A stretch of 64,000 nucleotides of DNA. It comes from Sphingomonas psychrotolerans. Its GTDB lineage: Bacteria; Pseudomonadota; Alphaproteobacteria; Sphingomonadales; Sphingomonadaceae. The notes beneath the pieces are model-generated. The model saw nothing but the letters and a program-made list of their open reading frames with translations, was not told the DNA's origin and searched no databases. Positions 7,985 to 17,200 of this stretch are shown one piece after another (within the stretch, counting starts at the first letter, position 1; the number at the start of each line of letters is the position of its first letter). The stretch covers positions 4,471,501 to 4,535,500 of the forward strand of contig NZ_CP024923.1 in NCBI RefSeq assembly GCF_002796605.1, read 5' to 3'. Position numbers and translations under genes: made by a program.

Positions 7985-8105
7985 GCGCACCGGTTAACGA
8001 CCGCTTGTCCACAGCTTTTCGACAGGGTTGCGCACCGCGTGCTTGTGCCCGCGGAACACGATTGGCAGGATTCTGTTCAGCCAATCCGGGCGCGTGGAGT
8101 TAGGA

Positions 8106-8609
8106 ATGTTGGACGAGGCCGAATTCGACCGCGACGACGCCGCGCCGATCGACATGCTCGAGAATTACTTCGCGGCGCATGGCTGGACCTATGAGCGCGA
8201 GGACGACGAGATCGTCGCCAAGTTCAAGGGCAGCTGGACCGAATATGAGCTGCGCGCGATCTGGCGCGAGGACGACGGCGTGCTCCAGTTCCTCGGCTTT
8301 CCGGACATCCGCGTCGCCGACGATCGCCGTGCCGCGGTCTACGAGACGATCGGGCTGGTCAACGAGCAATTGTGGATCGGCCATTTCGAATTGTGGTCGG
8401 CGAGCGGGATCCTGCTCTTCCGCCATGCCGCGCTGATCGACAGTGCGGGCGACAAGACGCTGACGCTCGATCAGGCCGAATTGCTGGTCGAAAGCGCGAT
8501 CGACGAGTGCGAGCGCTTCTACCCGGTATTCCAGTTCGTGCTCTGGGGCGGCAAGACCCCGCAGGATGCGCTTGCCTCCGCGCTGATCGAGACGCAGGGC
8601 GAGGCGTGA
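8106..8609 (+). CDS. YbjN domain protein
   Basis: The 167-residue product has the YbjN/type III chaperone-like fold signature: an acidic N-terminus, IDMLENYFAAHGW, an LQFLGFPDIRV strand and EQLWIGHFELWSASGILLFR. A C-terminal YPVFQFVLWGGKTPQDAL motif follows, characteristic of the alphaproteobacterial YbjN group. In these bacteria the gene is regularly found directly before proC, as here, where the stop overlaps the proC GTG by four bases. The biochemical function is not established. The ATG at 8106 is preceded by TAGGA. Confidence 0.88.
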   Translation: MLDEAEFDRDDAAPIDMLENYFAAHGWTYEREDDEIVAKFKGSWTEYELRAIWREDDGVLQFLGFPDIRVADDRRAAVYETIGLVNEQLWIGHFELWSASGILLFRHAALIDSAGDKTLTLDQAELLVESAIDECERFYPVFQFVLWGGKTPQDALASALIETQGEA

Positions 8610-9394
8610 GCACCGCCGGGCCGCTGCGGCTCTGGCTGCTGGGCTGCGGCAATATGGCGGGGGCGATGCTCCGCCAGTGGATTGCCAGCGGCGTGGTCAC
8701 CCCCGAGAACGTCTTCGTCGTCAATCGTCACGATCGCGCGCTTCCCGCCGGCGTCCGGCAGGGCAGGGCGTTCCCCGACGGGCCGACGCCCGATTTCATC
8801 CAGCTGGGCATGAAGCCCCAGCAAATCGATGACGTCGTTTCCCTGGTTCCGGAAGGCGAGATACCCCTCATCTCGATCCTCGCCGGCGCAGAGGTCGCGA
8901 CCCTCCGGGAGCGTTTCCCCGGCCACCCGATCGTTCGCGCCATGCCCAATCTCCCGGTCGCGCTCGGCAAGGGCGTCATCGGGCTTCACGGCGACCGCGT
9001 TCCCGGCGTCGACGCGCTGATGGCGCCGCTCGGGCTCGTCGAATGGATCGCGGACGAGGGCCTGTTCGAAGCCGTCACCACGCTTTCGGGTTGCGGCCCT
9101 GCTTTCGTCTATCGCTTCATCGACGCGTTGGCCGAAGCGGGTACGGCGCTGGGGCTCGACCCTGATCAGGCGCAGCGGCTTGCAGTCGCAACCGTGGAAG
9201 GCTCCGGCCTGCTCGCCGCCGAGGCCGATGTCGCGCCCGGAATCCTCGCCGATCGCGTCGCCAGCCCCGGCGGCTCGACCCGGCAGGGTCTCAACGTGCT
9301 CGACCGCGACGATGCGCTCAAATCGCTGATCCGCGAAACGCTTGCCGCCTCGCAGCGCCGCAACGCCGAGATGGCCGCCGAGGCACGGCGCTAA
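8606..9394 (+). CDS. proC: Pyrroline-5-carboxylate reductase
   Basis: The enzyme catalyses the last step of proline synthesis, reducing 1-pyrroline-5-carboxylate with NAD(P)H in the cytoplasm. The 262-residue protein starts with the dinucleotide-binding motif LLGCGNMAGAM. It contains the RAMPNLPVALGKG segment and the conserved C-terminal signature LADRVASPGGSTRQGL. The start is GTG at 8606, overlapping the TGA of the ybjN-like gene (GTGA), so translation is probably coupled. The frame is open far upstream but that part is not proC-like. Confidence 0.95.
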   Translation: MSTAGPLRLWLLGCGNMAGAMLRQWIASGVVTPENVFVVNRHDRALPAGVRQGRAFPDGPTPDFIQLGMKPQQIDDVVSLVPEGEIPLISILAGAEVATLRERFPGHPIVRAMPNLPVALGKGVIGLHGDRVPGVDALMAPLGLVEWIADEGLFEAVTTLSGCGPAFVYRFIDALAEAGTALGLDPDQAQRLAVATVEGSGLLAAEADVAPGILADRVASPGGSTRQGLNVLDRDDALKSLIRETLAASQRRNAEMAAEARR

Positions 9395-9402
9395 CTTCCC
9401 GC

Positions 9403-9476
9403 CCTCCCGGCGAACGCCGGGATCTCGTGCCACTGCCATTCGCTTGCCCCCTGAGATCCCGGCTTTCGCCGGGAGG
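9403..9476. repeat. REP-like inverted repeat between proC and hemerythrin gene
   Basis: Two 24-bp arms (9403-9426 and 9453-9476) are inverted copies with one mismatch, and each arm is itself a small hairpin around CCCGGCGAA. The spacer is 26 bases. There is no T-tract, so this looks like a REP/BIME-type intergenic element rather than a simple terminator. Confidence 0.7.
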
Positions 9477-9546
9477 ACGATCCCGCACGGAACGCCGGCC
9501 TTCCCGATTTGTTGTATTCCCGACTCATCCATCAATGGAGGCGGCA

Positions 9547-10161
9547 ATGGCGACCACCACGGCGACACGCGACAACAAGGGACGCTTCAAGGGCTCGTCG
9601 AAGGGCGGCGAAGGCAAGTCGAGCAATTTCGGAATGGTCGCGGGCGCAGTTGCCGGCGGCGCCGCGCTCGGCATCCTCGCGATGTTCGGCCGCAAGGCAG
9701 CAGTGCAGGCGCCGACCGCGCTTGCCGGCAATTGGGACGAAGCGCTCGTCGTAGAGCATCAGGCGACGCTCAAGGTGTTCGACGCGATCGAGGCGACCGA
9801 CGAGAACAATACCATCAAGCGCTCGATGCTGCTTTCGCACCTCAAGCATGCGTTGCTCAAACATGCCGTCGAGGAAGAGAATGTGATCTATCCGGCGCTG
9901 CGCGAGATCGGCCAGCGCGATGCCGCCGATGCGCTCACCAAGGAGCACGGCTATGTGAAGCAGTATCTCTACGAGCTGGAGAATACGCCCAACGCCTCGC
10001 CGGCCTGGATCGCCAAGGTCCGCGAATTCCGCGCGGACATCGAAAAGCACATGCAGGAAGAGGAAATGCAGCTCTTCCCGATGCTGCGCAGCCAGCTTTC
10101 CGAAGAGAAGAACAAGGCGCTGACGCTGACGATGAACAAGGAAGGCTTCAAGGTCGCGTAA
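9547..10161 (+). CDS. Hemerythrin HHE-domain protein with N-terminal membrane segment
   Basis: The product has 204 residues. A basic N-terminus (about residues 5-27) is followed by a Gly/Ala hydrophobic stretch (about 29-46), then a hemerythrin-like four-helix domain. Candidate iron ligands are seen in VVEHQATLKVFD, HLKHALLKHAVEEEN, KEHGYVKQY and EKHMQEEEMQLFPML. Such proteins bind a di-iron centre and are linked to oxygen, NO or iron handling. GGAGG six bases before the ATG at 9547 fixes the start. Confidence 0.88.
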   Translation: MATTTATRDNKGRFKGSSKGGEGKSSNFGMVAGAVAGGAALGILAMFGRKAAVQAPTALAGNWDEALVVEHQATLKVFDAIEATDENNTIKRSMLLSHLKHALLKHAVEEENVIYPALREIGQRDAADALTKEHGYVKQYLYELENTPNASPAWIAKVREFRADIEKHMQEEEMQLFPMLRSQLSEEKNKALTLTMNKEGFKVA

Positions 10162-10167
10162 ATCCAT

Positions 10168-10191
10168 GTGCTCCTGCGAAAGCAGGAGCAC
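10168..10191. repeat. Hairpin after hemerythrin gene (REP-type)
   Basis: A perfect 10-bp stem (GTGCTCCTGC with its complement) closes on a GAAA tetraloop, six bases after the hemerythrin stop and just before the convergent MarR gene. There is no T-run. A close variant of the core occurs at 39531-39549, which argues for a dispersed REP-like element. Confidence 0.65.
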
Positions 10192-10197
10192 TGAAGG

Positions 10198-10686
10198 CTA
10201 CCGCCCCGAAACGCTGTTCCGCTCGCTCTCGGGCATCAACCCTTCGAGCACTGCCCAGAACCCGCCGACCGCGCCTTGGCCCGCGCTCGAATACGCGGTC
10301 GACATCTTCTCGCGCAGCGCCTCGAACAGCTCCGCCTCGAGCGCCGCGCCCGCAGGGGTGAGCCGCAACAGCCGCTGCCGTCGGTCGCGCTCGCCCGTTC
10401 GCGTCTCGACCATTCCGCGCTCGGCGAGTTCGCCCAATACCCGCCCGAGCGATTGCTTGGTGATCCCCAGGATCGCCAGCAACGCGCTCACCGTCAGATC
10501 GGGCTCGCGGGCGATGAAATAGAGCGCCCGGTGATGCGCGCGGCCCAATCCCTGCCTCGCCAGCCCCGCGTCGATCGAGCGGGTGAGATTGGCATAGCCG
10601 AAATAGAGCAGCTCGATGCCGCGGCGGATCTCGGGCTCGCGCAGGAAAAGAGGCGAGGCAGGAATTGGGGCAGCCATGTTGACCAT
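10198..10686 (-). CDS. MarR family transcriptional regulator
   Basis: The 162-residue regulator has a MarR winged helix: HHRALYFIAREPDLTVSAL, the recognition region ILGITKQSLGRVLGELAERG (about residues 70-90) and the wing GERDRRQRLLRLTPAG. MarR dimers usually repress their own and neighbouring genes and respond to small phenolic or oxidant ligands. An N-terminal MVNM allows a second start three codons later. The gene is divergent from ilvE, with about 70 bases between them, but no clear palindrome was found there. Confidence 0.87.
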   Translation of the reverse strand: MVNMAAPIPASPLFLREPEIRRGIELLYFGYANLTRSIDAGLARQGLGRAHHRALYFIAREPDLTVSALLAILGITKQSLGRVLGELAERGMVETRTGERDRRQRLLRLTPAGAALEAELFEALREKMSTAYSSAGQGAVGGFWAVLEGLMPESERNSVSGR

Positions 10687-10754
10687 TCTAGCCCCGCCGC
10701 CTAGTCCTCCGCAAGCCGATCCGGTCTATCGTCGGCGAGTCACGGGAAGGTGCA

Positions 10755-11852
10755 ATGGCAGACGCGACGATCCTGGATTTCGAATACGAGGCGCATACCA
10801 GCCCGGTGGCCGGGGCTGACCGTGCCGCGCTCCTCGCCAATCCCGGATTTGGCAAGATCTTCACCGATCACATGGCGGTGATCCGCTACTCGGCAGACAA
10901 GGGCTGGCACGACGCCCGCATCGAGCCGCGTCGCCCGATCCAGCTCGATCCGGCCTGCGCAGTGCTCCATTACGCGCAGGAGATTTTCGAAGGGCTCAAG
11001 GCGTATCGCATGCCCGATGGCGGCGCGACCCTGTTCCGCGCCGACGCCAATGCCCGCCGCTTCGCCGAATCGGCGCGCCGGATGGCGATGCCCGAGCTGC
11101 CCGAGCAATTGTTCCTTTCGTCGATCCGCGAACTGGTCAGCACCGATCGCGACTGGATCCCCGAGGGCGACGGCGCCTCGCTCTATTTGCGCCCCTTCAT
11201 GTTCGCGAGCGAGACCTTCCTCGGCGTGCGGCCGGCACAGGAATATCTCTATCTGGTGATCGCCTCGCCGGCGGGCGCCTATTTCAAGGGCGGCGCGCCT
11301 TCGGTGACTTTGTGGGTCTCCGAGCATTACACCCGCGCCGCGCCGGGCGGCACCGGCGCCGCCAAATGCGGCGGCAATTATGCCGCGAGCCTCGTCGCGC
11401 AGGCCGAAGCGATCGGCCATGAATGCGATCAGGTCGTCTTCCTCGATGCGGCGGAGAACCGCTATGTCGAGGAACTGGGCGGAATGAATGTGTTCTTCGT
11501 TTTCGACGACGGCTCGATCCAGACTCCGCCGCTGACCGGCACGATCCTTCCGGGCATCACCCGCGAGTCGCTGCTGACTCTCGCTCGCGATACTGGCATC
11601 ACGGTGCGCGAGGAGCGTTACAGCCTCGACGAATGGAAGGCCGATGCGGCCAGCGGGCGCCTGCGCGAAGCCTTTGCCTGCGGCACTGCCGCGGTGGTCA
11701 CGCCGATCGGGCGGGTGCAGGGGCGCGGCTTCGACTTCACCATCGGCAATGGCGGTCCGGGCCTGCTGACCGAGCAGCTGCGCCAGCAGCTGGTGTCGAT
11801 TCAGCGCGGAACCGCGCCCGATCCGCACGGCTGGGTTGAACGGCTCTTCTAA
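10755..11852 (+). CDS. ilvE: Branched-chain amino acid aminotransferase
   Basis: This PLP enzyme transfers amino groups between glutamate and the keto acids of Leu, Ile and Val. The 365-residue protein is of the long bacterial IlvE type. The lysine forming the Schiff base lies in GAAKCGGNYAAS (about residue 204). The phosphate-binding region follows in the TGTILPGITR segment, and YAQEIFEGLKAYR near residue 75 is characteristic. The gene is followed directly by tRNA-Gln. Confidence 0.95.
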   Translation: MADATILDFEYEAHTSPVAGADRAALLANPGFGKIFTDHMAVIRYSADKGWHDARIEPRRPIQLDPACAVLHYAQEIFEGLKAYRMPDGGATLFRADANARRFAESARRMAMPELPEQLFLSSIRELVSTDRDWIPEGDGASLYLRPFMFASETFLGVRPAQEYLYLVIASPAGAYFKGGAPSVTLWVSEHYTRAAPGGTGAAKCGGNYAASLVAQAEAIGHECDQVVFLDAAENRYVEELGGMNVFFVFDDGSIQTPPLTGTILPGITRESLLTLARDTGITVREERYSLDEWKADAASGRLREAFACGTAAVVTPIGRVQGRGFDFTIGNGGPGLLTEQLRQQLVSIQRGTAPDPHGWVERLF

Positions 11853-11875
11853 GGCCGTATAAGCCCGCTTCCCGT

Positions 11876-11950
11876 TGGGGCGTCGCCAAGTGGTAAGGCA
11901 GCGGCTTTTGATGCCGCCATTCGCAGGTTCGAATCCTGCCGCCCCAGCCA
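11876..11950 (+). tRNA. tRNA-Gln (anticodon TTG)
   Basis: A 75-base cloverleaf is readable. The acceptor arm TGGGGCG pairs with CGCCCCA, the anticodon stem GCGGC/GCCGC carries the loop TTTTGAT with anticodon TTG, and the T-arm contains GGTTCGAATCC. The CCA end is encoded (11948-11950). It reads CAA glutamine codons (and CAG by wobble). Confidence 0.96.
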
Positions 11951-12078
11951 GGAATTGTGAATCCTGCCTATTCAATAGTTTCGGCGCCCTCACGGCAATT
12001 GCCAGCACGCTTGGGCCAGCCTGTCATCAGCGTGTTAAGAATCGTCGCGACTAGTCGGCTCGAAAGGGCCGGCGTGAC

Positions 12079-13452
12079 ATGGACGATGCGAAAATCACGC
12101 CGATGCGCGCGAGCGGCTTGCCGCGGCCGTTCTTTTCGCTGGCGGCGACCGAGTTTTCGCTGCGTTTCTCGCTGGCTGGGGTCAAATCGATCCTCACGCT
12201 GGTTCTCATCGATCACGTGCTGGCAGATGGATTGCCCGGTTCGGTCGGCGCCGACGGGTTGCAGCGGATGCTGGAGAGCCTGTTCGGCCCGCTCTCCGCT
12301 GCGGGTCTCGCTTCGCAGATCTACGGCATCACCACCGCTTTGCTGTACCTCTCCGTCCCGGTCGGCGGGTTTCTGGGCGATCGCCTGACACGCCGCAGCG
12401 GCTCGATCTATCTGGGCGGGCTGTGCATCCTGGCCGGGCTGGCTCTGATGACCGGGCGATTGCTGTTCCTGCCCGGTCTGGCGCTGTTTGCGGTCGGCAC
12501 CGGCATCGTGAAGGGCAATCTTTCGGTGGTGGTCGGTGCCTTGTTCGCCGATGGCGCGGCACGGCGGCGCGGCTATGCGATCTATCTCGGGTTCCTGAAC
12601 GGGGGGATCGCGATCGGACCGCTGGTCTGCGGGGCGCTGTTGCTGGCCGGCGGCTGGGGCTATGCCTGCGGCGCAGCGGCGACGGCGGTGGGACTCGGCC
12701 TGCTGAGCTGGCACCTTGCGGGGCGGCATCTGGCGAGGCTCGAGGCAGCGCCGGCCCGCGACCCGCGCCCGGCCGGCGACGACACTGCACGCGGCGACTG
12801 GCCATTGCTGCTCACTGCGCTCCTCGCGATCTATCTGTGCTTTGCCGCTTATGAGCAGGTCGGCAACCTGTTCCTCGTCTGGGCGCGCGCCCGGGTGACG
12901 CTGGAAGTCGCCGGCTGGCCGCTCCCGGTATCGTGGCTGCTCGCACTGGACGGAGTGTTCACGATCCTGCTGATCCCGGTCGTGCAATTCGGCCTGCGCC
13001 GGCTCGCCCGCTTCCGGTTCGCCACCGGGCCGATCTGGGAGATCGCGCTGGGCTGCGTGGCGTGCGCGTGCGGGAATGGGGTGCTGGCTGTGGCCGAAGC
13101 CACCAGCGGCGGCGCGCCGCTGCCGCTCGCCGCGGCGCTGGGCTACCTCATCTGCATCGACCTGGCGATCGTGCTCGTCTGGCCGGCGGGGCTTAGCCTG
13201 GTCACCGGATCGGCACCGGCGCGTGCCGTCGGCTTCTGGGTCGGCATGTTCTATCTGCACGGCTTCTTCGCCAGCCTGTGGGTGGGGCCGATCGGCGCGT
13301 GGTATGGGCGGATCCCGGCGGCGCAATTCTGGCTGCTCCACGCCGCGGTCGCGCTGGCCGGCGCCGTGCTTCTGCTTCCGCTCGGGCTGGCGCGCGCCCG
13401 GCGCCGCAGTCAGGCGACGACCACCTCGGCATGCGCGAACGCCTGCGCATAG
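12079..13452 (+). CDS. POT (proton-dependent oligopeptide) family-like transporter
   Basis: The product has 457 residues with about a dozen hydrophobic segments. The N-terminal motif TEFSLRFSLAGVKSIL corresponds to the PTR2 motif ExxERFxYYG, and VGGFLGDRLTRRSGS to the GGxxADR loop. FAVGTGIVKGNLSVVVG matches the third POT signature. In classical POT carriers the ExxER glutamates take part in proton coupling; here the second glutamate is replaced by leucine, so the coupling or substrate may differ. The 3' end overlaps the end of the convergent DeoR gene by 43 bases. Confidence 0.78.
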   Translation: MDDAKITPMRASGLPRPFFSLAATEFSLRFSLAGVKSILTLVLIDHVLADGLPGSVGADGLQRMLESLFGPLSAAGLASQIYGITTALLYLSVPVGGFLGDRLTRRSGSIYLGGLCILAGLALMTGRLLFLPGLALFAVGTGIVKGNLSVVVGALFADGAARRRGYAIYLGFLNGGIAIGPLVCGALLLAGGWGYACGAAATAVGLGLLSWHLAGRHLARLEAAPARDPRPAGDDTARGDWPLLLTALLAIYLCFAAYEQVGNLFLVWARARVTLEVAGWPLPVSWLLALDGVFTILLIPVVQFGLRRLARFRFATGPIWEIALGCVACACGNGVLAVAEATSGGAPLPLAAALGYLICIDLAIVLVWPAGLSLVTGSAPARAVGFWVGMFYLHGFFASLWVGPIGAWYGRIPAAQFWLLHAAVALAGAVLLLPLGLARARRRSQATTTSACANACA

Positions 13453-14225
13453 TCCGCGGTCAGCGGTGCTTCGGTGACGAGGATGTCGACTTCTTCGAGC
13501 GCGGCGGTGCGCATCAGGCCGTGGCGGCCGAACTTCGAGGAATCGGCACCCAGCAGCACTTTTTCCGACGTCTCATAGGCAATCCGGCTCATCGCCGCTT
13601 CGCCCGGATGGAAGTCCATCAGCCCCTGCTCGAGATGGATCGCGCCGACCGACAGGATCGCCAGATGCGGGGTGAACCCCGCGACATAGCGCTGCGCGTC
13701 GTGATCCGAGAAAGCGAGATAGCCATAGTCCATCTGCCCCGCGGCGAGGAACAGCCGGTTGTCGTTGATGCTGCCGAGCTCGGAGGCGACCTGGAGCGAA
13801 TTGGTGATCACCGTGAGGCCGCGACGCTCGACCAATTGGCGGGCGATGAAGCACGAGGTCGTGCCCGAATCGATGAACAGGATCGCGCCATCGGAGACGA
13901 AGTCCGCCGCCGCACGCGCGATCCGCAATTTGGCATCGGCATTCTGTTCCATCCGCTGGGCCAGCGGGCCTTCGAACGCCGAGGCGGCGAGCCGCGCGCC
14001 GCCATGTTCGCGGATGATCGCGCCCTGCTCCTCGAGCGCGCGCAGCTCGCGGCGAATGGTCTCGTCCGAGACGTCGAGTTCGGCGGCGAGGCCGGTGACC
14101 GACAGTGCCGCCCCGCCGCGCAGCCGCGCGACGATCTCGCGCTGTCGTTGCGTTCGCTTCTGAATGGTCTGTCCCCTCCTCAAGGACGTGGTCGCAACCG
14201 TGCCGCCCGTGGGCGGGCCGGTCAA
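13410..14225 (-). CDS. DeoR/GlpR family transcriptional regulator
   Basis: The 271-residue protein has the DeoR N-terminal winged helix (RQREIVARLRGGAALSV, then LAAELDVSDETIRRELRAL, about residues 27-62, and the wing IIREHGGARL). A DeoR-C sugar-phosphate sensing domain follows, with FIDSGTTSCFIARQL and LLGADSSKFGRHG. Members repress sugar or glycerol-phosphate genes and are released by a phosphorylated intermediate. The N-terminal 15-20 residues before the HTH are poorly supported, so the true start could lie inside. The gene overlaps the POT-like gene tail to tail. The nearest candidate target is the TBDR at 14276-17296. Confidence 0.88.
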   Translation of the reverse strand: MTGPPTGGTVATTSLRRGQTIQKRTQRQREIVARLRGGAALSVTGLAAELDVSDETIRRELRALEEQGAIIREHGGARLAASAFEGPLAQRMEQNADAKLRIARAAADFVSDGAILFIDSGTTSCFIARQLVERRGLTVITNSLQVASELGSINDNRLFLAAGQMDYGYLAFSDHDAQRYVAGFTPHLAILSVGAIHLEQGLMDFHPGEAAMSRIAYETSEKVLLGADSSKFGRHGLMRTAALEEVDILVTEAPLTADYAQAFAHAEVVVA

Positions 14226-14275
14226 TCAGGCGGAATCGCATTCGACACGCGATCCCGCCCGATCATTCTCGGCGG

Positions 14276-17200
14276 CTAGAAGCCGAGGCGGAACTGCAGC
14301 CGCACATAGCGGGGCGACTGATAGGCCACCGGGGTGCGATAGAGCGGATTGGGCGAGTCATCGCTCAACTGGCCGGCCTGGTTGTACGCGGTCACCGATT
14401 TCAGGTTGAACAGGTTGAACACGTCGAAACGCAGCGACCCTTCGAGCCCCGCCGGCATCGGCAGGCGCGCGACGGCGCTCGCATCGATCTGATAGAGCCA
14501 GTCACCGTCGAACGCGGTGCCGCGCGGAACCAGCTTGCCGTTACAATAATAGCTGTAGCCGTGATAGCCGTGCGCCGTCGGATCGACGTCGCGCGGAACC
14601 GTGCCGATGCAGCTGTTATGCTGCGGCGACTGGATCAGCAAATTGCTGCCGAGATCGAGGAATGCGAACGGACGATAGCTGCCGAACGCCTTGAGTGTGT
14701 GGCGGCGATCGTTGGGCAGATAGCCATAGGAACCGTTGGTGAAGCCGGGCGAGTCGAAGTCGGCCGAGCGATTGACCGCCAGCTGGCCGTTCTCCGAGCG
14801 GACGCCGCCTTCGTAATTCCCCTTGTCCATCGCCCAGGTGTAGGAGCCCGAAAGCCCCCACACGCCATCGAACTTGCGATCGAAGGTGAAGGTCAGCGAG
14901 TTGTAGTTGCGCTGGGGCCTGGGATAACCGAGATCCTCGGCGCGCAGCGTCACCACCGGCGTGGTGCCGTCGGGCAGCGGCGGGATCTTCACCACCACGT
15001 CGCGGCCCGGATTGGCGATCGGCCAGGTGCCGGAGCCCCCATAAGCGGCGTTGCACGCTGCCTGGGTGAAACCGGCGCCGACGCAATAGGCGCGCAGGCC
15101 GAAGCCGGTCGAGATGTCCTCGATCGCATTCTGGAGCGTGCGGTGCGTGAAATAGGCGCCGACCCGGATGCTGTCGCTGAACTGATGCTCGCCCCCGAGG
15201 ATGAACTCGTTGACCGACTGGGGCTTGAGGTTGTGCGCGATCGCGCCCGAATAATCGGCGGGCGTGCCGTCGGCCGAGACTTCGCAATTGACCAATTTGG
15301 TGTCCGGGCAGGCGCGGAAGTTCGACGGGCCGAGGATCGGCGCGCCGGCGATCGGGGTGTTGTCGGCCGCGTTCAGCCCGTTGAGCACATTGTAGCGGGT
15401 ATAGGTGACGAGGCCGCCGGCGATGTTGAGGTTGATGTCACCCGCCATCGGCAGCGCATATTTGCCGAAGAAGCCATAGGCCTTGGTGCGGCCGTCGCCG
15501 AACACATCGAACGAGGCGCCGATGCGCGGCGCCCATTGGTTGCCCGATTCGTAATAGGTCTTGCCGTCGACGCCCTGGTTGCTGAACCGGTCGTTGCGCA
15601 GACCGAGCTGGACCTTGACCCGATCGTTGAACAGCGACCAGTCGTCCTCGATATAATAGGCTTCGTTCTTTACCGTGGTCTCGCCGTTGTTGCGGTAGAC
15701 GCGGGTCGTGTAATAATCGGTGCCGACCGGGATGCCTAGCCGTGTCGCGGTTTCGGCATTGGCGGTGAAGATCTTGAAGAAGCCGTCGCCCATCGTCTGA
15801 TGGATCTGGCTCGATTCGTTGGTCTCATGGTCATAGCCGACGCGCAGATGGTGGCCGCCGAACAGCTGGAAGGTGAAGTCGAGATCGGCGCGGTAGAAGT
15901 CGCGCTTGTCGTCGGTCTGGCCATACGCGTCGCTGACCCGGTTGAGGCCGATATCGGTGCCCGCGGGATTGGTGCGATAGTCGAGCACCTTCTCGTTGGT
16001 GGTGTCGAGCGGGAGCGAGCCGTCGCGCAGCTTGTTGACGCCGTACGCCGCCGAGACGGTGAGCCAGGGGGCCAGGGTGCCGGTATAACGGCCGACATAG
16101 TTGATGCCGCCGGCGCGCTGGTTGGTGCCGCCGACCACCTCGCCGCGATCGCCGCCGGCGCGATCATAGTTCATGCTGCGGGTGCGGGTGTCGTTGGTGC
16201 TGTCGAAATAAGTGAATTCGACATGGTGATCGTCGGTGATGTAGCCGTCGACCTTGATCCCCCAGAACGGGCTGCGGTTCTTGACCTCGGTGGCATTGTC
16301 CTGATCGGCATCGGGCGTGAACGACGTGAAGTCGCGGAAATTGTAGAGGCCGTAGACGAACAGCCGGTCCTTGATGATCGGCCCGCTCGCCTGGAGGACG
16401 AGTTCGCGGCGAGTGGAGGTCGCGTCCGCATTGTCGAGCTCGATGGTGCCCGGCGAGGAGGAGCGCAGGCCGTCGGGCTCCCAGGTGGCGAGCATGCTGG
16501 CGTGATATTCGTTGGTGCCCGATTTGGTCACTGCGTTGATCACGCCGCCGGTGGCCCGACCGAATTCGGCCGCGAAGCCGCCGGTCTTCACTTCGATCGT
16601 CTTGTAGAAATCATAGGGCACTTCGACCGGAGTCAGCCCCATGCGGAAATTGGTGATGTTGAGGCCGTTCACGAAATAGGCGTTTTCGGTGAACGACGAG
16701 CCGCTGATCGCGACCTGATTGGCGAAGGCGCCGTTCGAGGCCGAGGAGCCGCGCACCACGCCCGGCGACAGCAACACCACATCCTGCAGCGAGCGCGCGA
16801 CGGGGACGCGCTTGTCGATCTCGGCAAGGTCGATCACCGCGCCGGTGGTGGTGTCGTTGAAATCGGTGGTGCGCACGCGCGAGCCGCGGACGACGATGTC
16901 GTTCTCGGCGACCGCGAGCGGGGCGAGGCGGAAGCTGTTGGCGCTGCCATTGGTGCGTGTCAGCTGGACGCCGCGTTCCTCATAGGAAGCGTAGTCGGCG
17001 GCGGTGATCTTGAAGTCATAGGCACCGGGCGTGAGCTGGGAGAAGCTGTAGGCGCCCGTCTCGTTGGTCTGGACGGTGTGCCCGACTCCGCGATCCGAGG
17101 ACGTGATCGTCACCGTGGCATTGGCGATCGGCGCACCGTCTTCCGCGGTGACCCGGCCGGATGCGATGATGTTGGTATAGTCCTGCGCACGCGCGGCGGG

